Positions 6,463 to 7,832 of a stretch of DNA of 7,832 nucleotides are shown one piece after another. Under the pieces are notes generated by a model. That model worked only from the letters and a program-made list of their open reading frames with translations, was not told the DNA's origin and did not search any database. Position 1 is the stretch's first letter. Each line of letters begins with the position of its first letter. The stretch is from an uncultured Micrococcales bacterium. GTDB lineage: Bacteria; Actinomycetota; Actinomycetes; Actinomycetales; Microbacteriaceae. The position numbers were made by a program, and so were the translations under genes. The stretch is taken from the NCBI GenBank assembly GCA_913060985.1, contig CAJXTQ010000025.1, positions 1-7,832 on the forward strand, in the 5' to 3' direction.

Positions 6463-6468
6463 TTTATA
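6463..6468 (-). promoter_or_regulatory. Candidate dnaB promoter -10 element (TATAAA)
   Basis: TATAAA on the minus strand lies about 57 bases upstream of the dnaB ATG, between the DnaA-box cluster and the gene. No convincing -35 hexamer is visible at 16-18 bp. It is supported by the rplI terminator further upstream, which implies that dnaB needs its own promoter. Confidence 0.4.
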
Positions 6469-6520
6469 TCTTTCAGTAGGGACATTTATCTTGCAAAACA
6501 CGCCGCTTGAGGGCTGTGGA

Positions 6521-6567
6521 TAACTCTGTGGAAACACGCCAGAAGCATGTTACTAACTCTGTGGAAA
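6521..6567 (+). repeat. 14-bp direct repeat TAACTCTGTGGAAA, two copies
   Basis: Exact copies lie at 6521-6534 and 6554-6567, 33 bp apart. Each includes a degenerate DnaA box plus five flanking bases. Identity beyond the box itself suggests local duplication within the cluster. Confidence 0.8.
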
Positions 6568-6593
6568 AACTGTGGATAGCTTGTGGATAACTA

Positions 6594-6613
6594 TTTATTT
6601 TCCACTAAATAAA
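6594..6613. repeat. AT-rich inverted repeat TTTATTT-N6-AAATAAA
   Basis: Perfect 7-bp AT-only arms surround TCCACT and start three bases after the exact DnaA box at 6582-6590. It is a candidate easily melted segment beside the DnaA cluster; function is inferred from position only. Confidence 0.5.
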
Positions 6614-6706
6614 AGGGATGTAGCCTGTGGGGAAAACTTTTTTGAAAAGCTTAAAGTTCACGTTTATGGTTGTGGATAACTGTGCGGGAAACCACACAAT
6701 TAAAGA

Positions 6707-6735
6707 CTAAAGGCGAGGATATTCCTCGCCTTTAG
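6707..6735 (-). terminator. Rho-independent-type terminator of the ssb-rpsR-rplI transcript
   Basis: A perfect 13-bp stem (CTAAAGGCGAGGA paired with TCCTCGCCTTTAG) with a 3-base loop begins 15 bases after the rplI stop. On the minus strand it is followed by TCTTTAATT, a modest U-rich tail. The stem is too long to be chance and separates the ribosomal-protein transcript from the DnaA-box region and dnaB. The hairpin is symmetric, but no plus-strand gene precedes it. Confidence 0.85.
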
Positions 6736-6750
6736 AACTTAGGTTATTGA

Positions 6751-7200
6751 CTACTTAGCGGCAACAACCTGAAGTTTTAGGTTTGCGGTCAGTTCACCAA
6801 TTCGAACTGTGGCCTCGTGCTCACCAAGATTCTTGATTGGAGCAACGAACTCAACCTTGCGCTTGTCAACCTCGCCCAGACCTGCTGCGCTAATTGCATC
6901 CGCCACGTCGCCGTGCTTTACGGCACCGAAAAGACGACCTTCTTTACCAGACTTCATTGAAATCTTGATAGGTGCCTCTTCTAGCTTGGCCTTCAATGTT
7001 TGAGCTGCTTCTGCATCTGCTAGGTGACGAGCCTTCCTGGCGGCCTTGATCTGGTCCACCTGGCGCTCACCACCCTTGCTCCATGCAACTGCGTATCCGT
7101 TGGGAATCAGGTAGTTACGTGCGTAACCACCCTTTACCTCAACTACGTCACCGGCGCTTCCAAGCCCGGAGACCTCATTTGTCAGAATGATTTTTGGCAT
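6751..7200 (-). CDS. rplI: 50S ribosomal protein L9
   Basis: L9 binds 23S rRNA near the base of the L1 stalk and helps maintain reading frame. The 149-residue length is normal. The L9 signature is complete at 13-35 (GLGSAGDVVEVKGGYARNYL, then P33, N34, G35), followed by the long connecting helix (about 43-75). The C-terminal domain carries GKEGRLFGAV (85-94) and IKNLGEHEATVRI (122-134). The ATG is preceded by AAGGAG seven bases upstream, close after the rpsR stop, with only 11 bases between the genes, so they are co-transcribed. A strong hairpin terminator follows the stop. Confidence 0.98.
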   Translation of the reverse strand: MPKIILTNEVSGLGSAGDVVEVKGGYARNYLIPNGYAVAWSKGGERQVDQIKAARKARHLADAEAAQTLKAKLEEAPIKISMKSGKEGRLFGAVKHGDVADAISAAGLGEVDKRKVEFVAPIKNLGEHEATVRIGELTANLKLQVVAAK

Positions 7201-7211
7201 TTGATTTCTCC

Positions 7212-7466
7212 TTAGCGGCCAGCGCCTGAGTAGGGGAGCAGAGCCATCTCGCGGGCGTTTTTCACGGCCTTCGCGATCTTGCGCTGATCCTGAACGGAAA
7301 CTCCTGTGATTCGACGAGCGCGGATCTTGCCTCTGTCAGAAATGAACTTTCTGAGAGTCGCAACGTCCTTGTAGTCGATGGTGCCAACCTTCACCAGCTT
7401 CACTGGTGCAGGCTTGGCCATGCTGTTAAGTCTTGCTTTGCGCTTGGCTGCGCCTTTTCCTGCCAT
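7212..7466 (-). CDS. rpsR: 30S ribosomal protein S18 (cysteine-free, zinc-independent form)
   Basis: S18 sits on the 30S platform as a partner of S6. The 84-residue protein has the conserved core TIDYKDVATLRKFISDRGKI (29-48) continuing RARRITGVSVQDQRKIAKAVKNAREMALLPY (49-79). The N-terminal tail is basic and contains no cysteine, so it lacks the zinc ribbon of the C+ form; cysteine-free S18 is common in Actinobacteria. The ATG at 7466 is chosen over the internal Met16 because GAGGAG lies seven bases upstream. It is 22 bases downstream of ssb and 11 upstream of rplI, in the conserved (rpsF-)ssb-rpsR-rplI order. Confidence 0.97.
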   Translation of the reverse strand: MAGKGAAKRKARLNSMAKPAPVKLVKVGTIDYKDVATLRKFISDRGKIRARRITGVSVQDQRKIAKAVKNAREMALLPYSGAGR

Positions 7467-7488
7467 TAGTTTTCTCCTCTTCTAATTC

Positions 7489-7832
7489 TTAAAACGGGGT
7501 GTCATCACTTGCTGACTCTGCTGGGTTAGCCCAGTCGTCAGCTGACTGCGATGAGTCACTCCATGGGTTTGATTCAACTGGGGCAGCTGAACCACCCTCT
7601 CTTGCTCGGCGAGTTACTGCCGCAGTTGCATAGCGCAATGAAGGACCCACCTCATCAATTTCCAGCTCCATGGAAGCTCTCGCTTCGCCCTGAGCGGTTT
7701 GATAGGCACTTGGAGCCTTCAGGCGTCCCGTAACAACAACCCTTGAGCCCTTTTGCAAGGACTGGGCCATGTTCTCGGCCAACTCGCGCCAACCGGTGCA
7801 GCGAACCCAAACGGTCTCACCATCAACCCACT
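7489..7832 (-). CDS. ssb: Single-stranded DNA-binding protein, partial: N-terminus outside window
   Basis: SSB coats single-stranded DNA during replication, repair and recombination and recruits partner proteins through its C-terminal tip. The frame is open from the right edge (first full codon at 7830), giving the last 113 residues. The OB-fold end is clear: WVDGETVWVRCTGWRELAEN (1-20 of the visible part), SLQKGSRVVVTGRLK, then ELEIDEVGPSLRYATAAV. A low-complexity Ser/Ala/Asp/Trp linker follows and ends in the acidic tip SDDTPF, equivalent to the DDIPF-type protein-interaction tail. About 40-50 N-terminal residues are missing, so the start codon is not in the window; apparent internal starts near 7782 are not real. 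It is followed by rpsR after 22 bases and probably preceded by rpsF off the edge. Confidence 0.96.
   Translation of the reverse strand, partial: WVDGETVWVRCTGWRELAENMAQSLQKGSRVVVTGRLKAPSAYQTAQGEARASMELEIDEVGPSLRYATAAVTRRAREGGSAAPVESNPWSDSSQSADDWANPAESASDDTPF

Larger units (their letters stand above)
6515..6679. other. Cluster of DnaA-box-like sites in the gene-free rplI-dnaB spacer (origin-like or DnaA titration/regulatory region)
   Basis: The gene-free stretch 6440-6750 carries repeated TGTGGATAA, the complement of the DnaA box TTATCCACA. Exact copies are at 6515-6523, 6582-6590 and 6671-6679; all three extend to TGTGGATAACT. One-mismatch copies are TGTGGAAAA (6560-6568) and TGTGGATAG (6571-6579). 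Two-mismatch copies are TGTGGAAAC (6527-6535), TGTGGGGAA (6626-6634) and, in the opposite orientation, TTTTCCACT (6598-6606). The sites at 6560, 6571 and 6582 are exactly 11 bp apart, and 6527 to 6560 is 33 bp, consistent with sites on one face of the helix. AT-rich tracts follow. DnaA should bind here; whether it drives replication, titrates DnaA or controls dnaB cannot be told from sequence. The usual actinobacterial origin lies between dnaA and dnaN, which are not in this window. Confidence 0.75.

Noticed and set aside
6681..6689. Further DnaA-box-like TGTGCGGGA
   Set aside because: It breaks the core GTGGA and has several mismatches; chance resemblance next to a true box.

Overview
The window looks like part of a compact, moderate-GC actinobacterial chromosome, most plausibly a small-genome Microbacteriaceae lineage such as the freshwater Luna-type group. 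The evidence is the ssb-rpsR-rplI-dnaB order, an S18 without cysteines, a mycobacterial-type 4-TM holin-like protein, and very tight gene packing. The lineage is an inference from gene content and sequence style; no database was searched.

Layout, left to right. Bases 1-826 (minus) hold the N-terminal 275 residues of a thiamine-diphosphate-dependent 2-oxoacid dehydrogenase E1 alpha subunit, cut by the window edge. A 37-bp divergent gap separates it from a small membrane protein of the phage_holin_4_2 type (864-1289, plus). This meets, tail to tail with a 4-bp overlap, a minus-strand pair: a 49-residue ORF with a W-F-G motif (2565-2714) that overlaps the start of an alpha/beta-hydrolase-like protein (1286-2572). 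purB, of the E. coli type, lies at 2800-4179 (plus). It overlaps by 4 bp the end of a minus-strand set that starts at dnaB: dnaB (5066-6406), a six-helix DUF308/HdeD-like membrane protein (4552-5061), a 47-residue single-helix ORF (4407-4550) and a 71-residue two-helix protein (4176-4391). Upstream of dnaB, 6440-6750 has no gene. It contains a cluster of DnaA-box-like sites and ends in the strong rplI terminator. At the right, on the minus strand, come rplI, rpsR and the truncated ssb.

Functionally the right half is a replication and translation locus: SSB coats single-stranded DNA, S18 and L9 are ribosomal proteins, and DnaB is the replicative helicase. The left half is metabolic: an entry step from 2-oxoacids to acyl-CoA, and adenylosuccinate lyase for purine synthesis. 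It is mixed with small membrane or unknown proteins.

The most notable non-coding feature is the rplI-dnaB spacer. It has three exact DnaA boxes (TGTGGATAA), two with one mismatch and two or three weaker ones, nearly all in one orientation. Three of them are spaced exactly 11 bp apart, and an AT-rich dyad is adjacent. It resembles an origin or a DnaA titration/regulatory cluster placed outside the usual dnaA-dnaN setting. No CRISPR array, tRNA, rRNA, insertion sequence or intein was seen.
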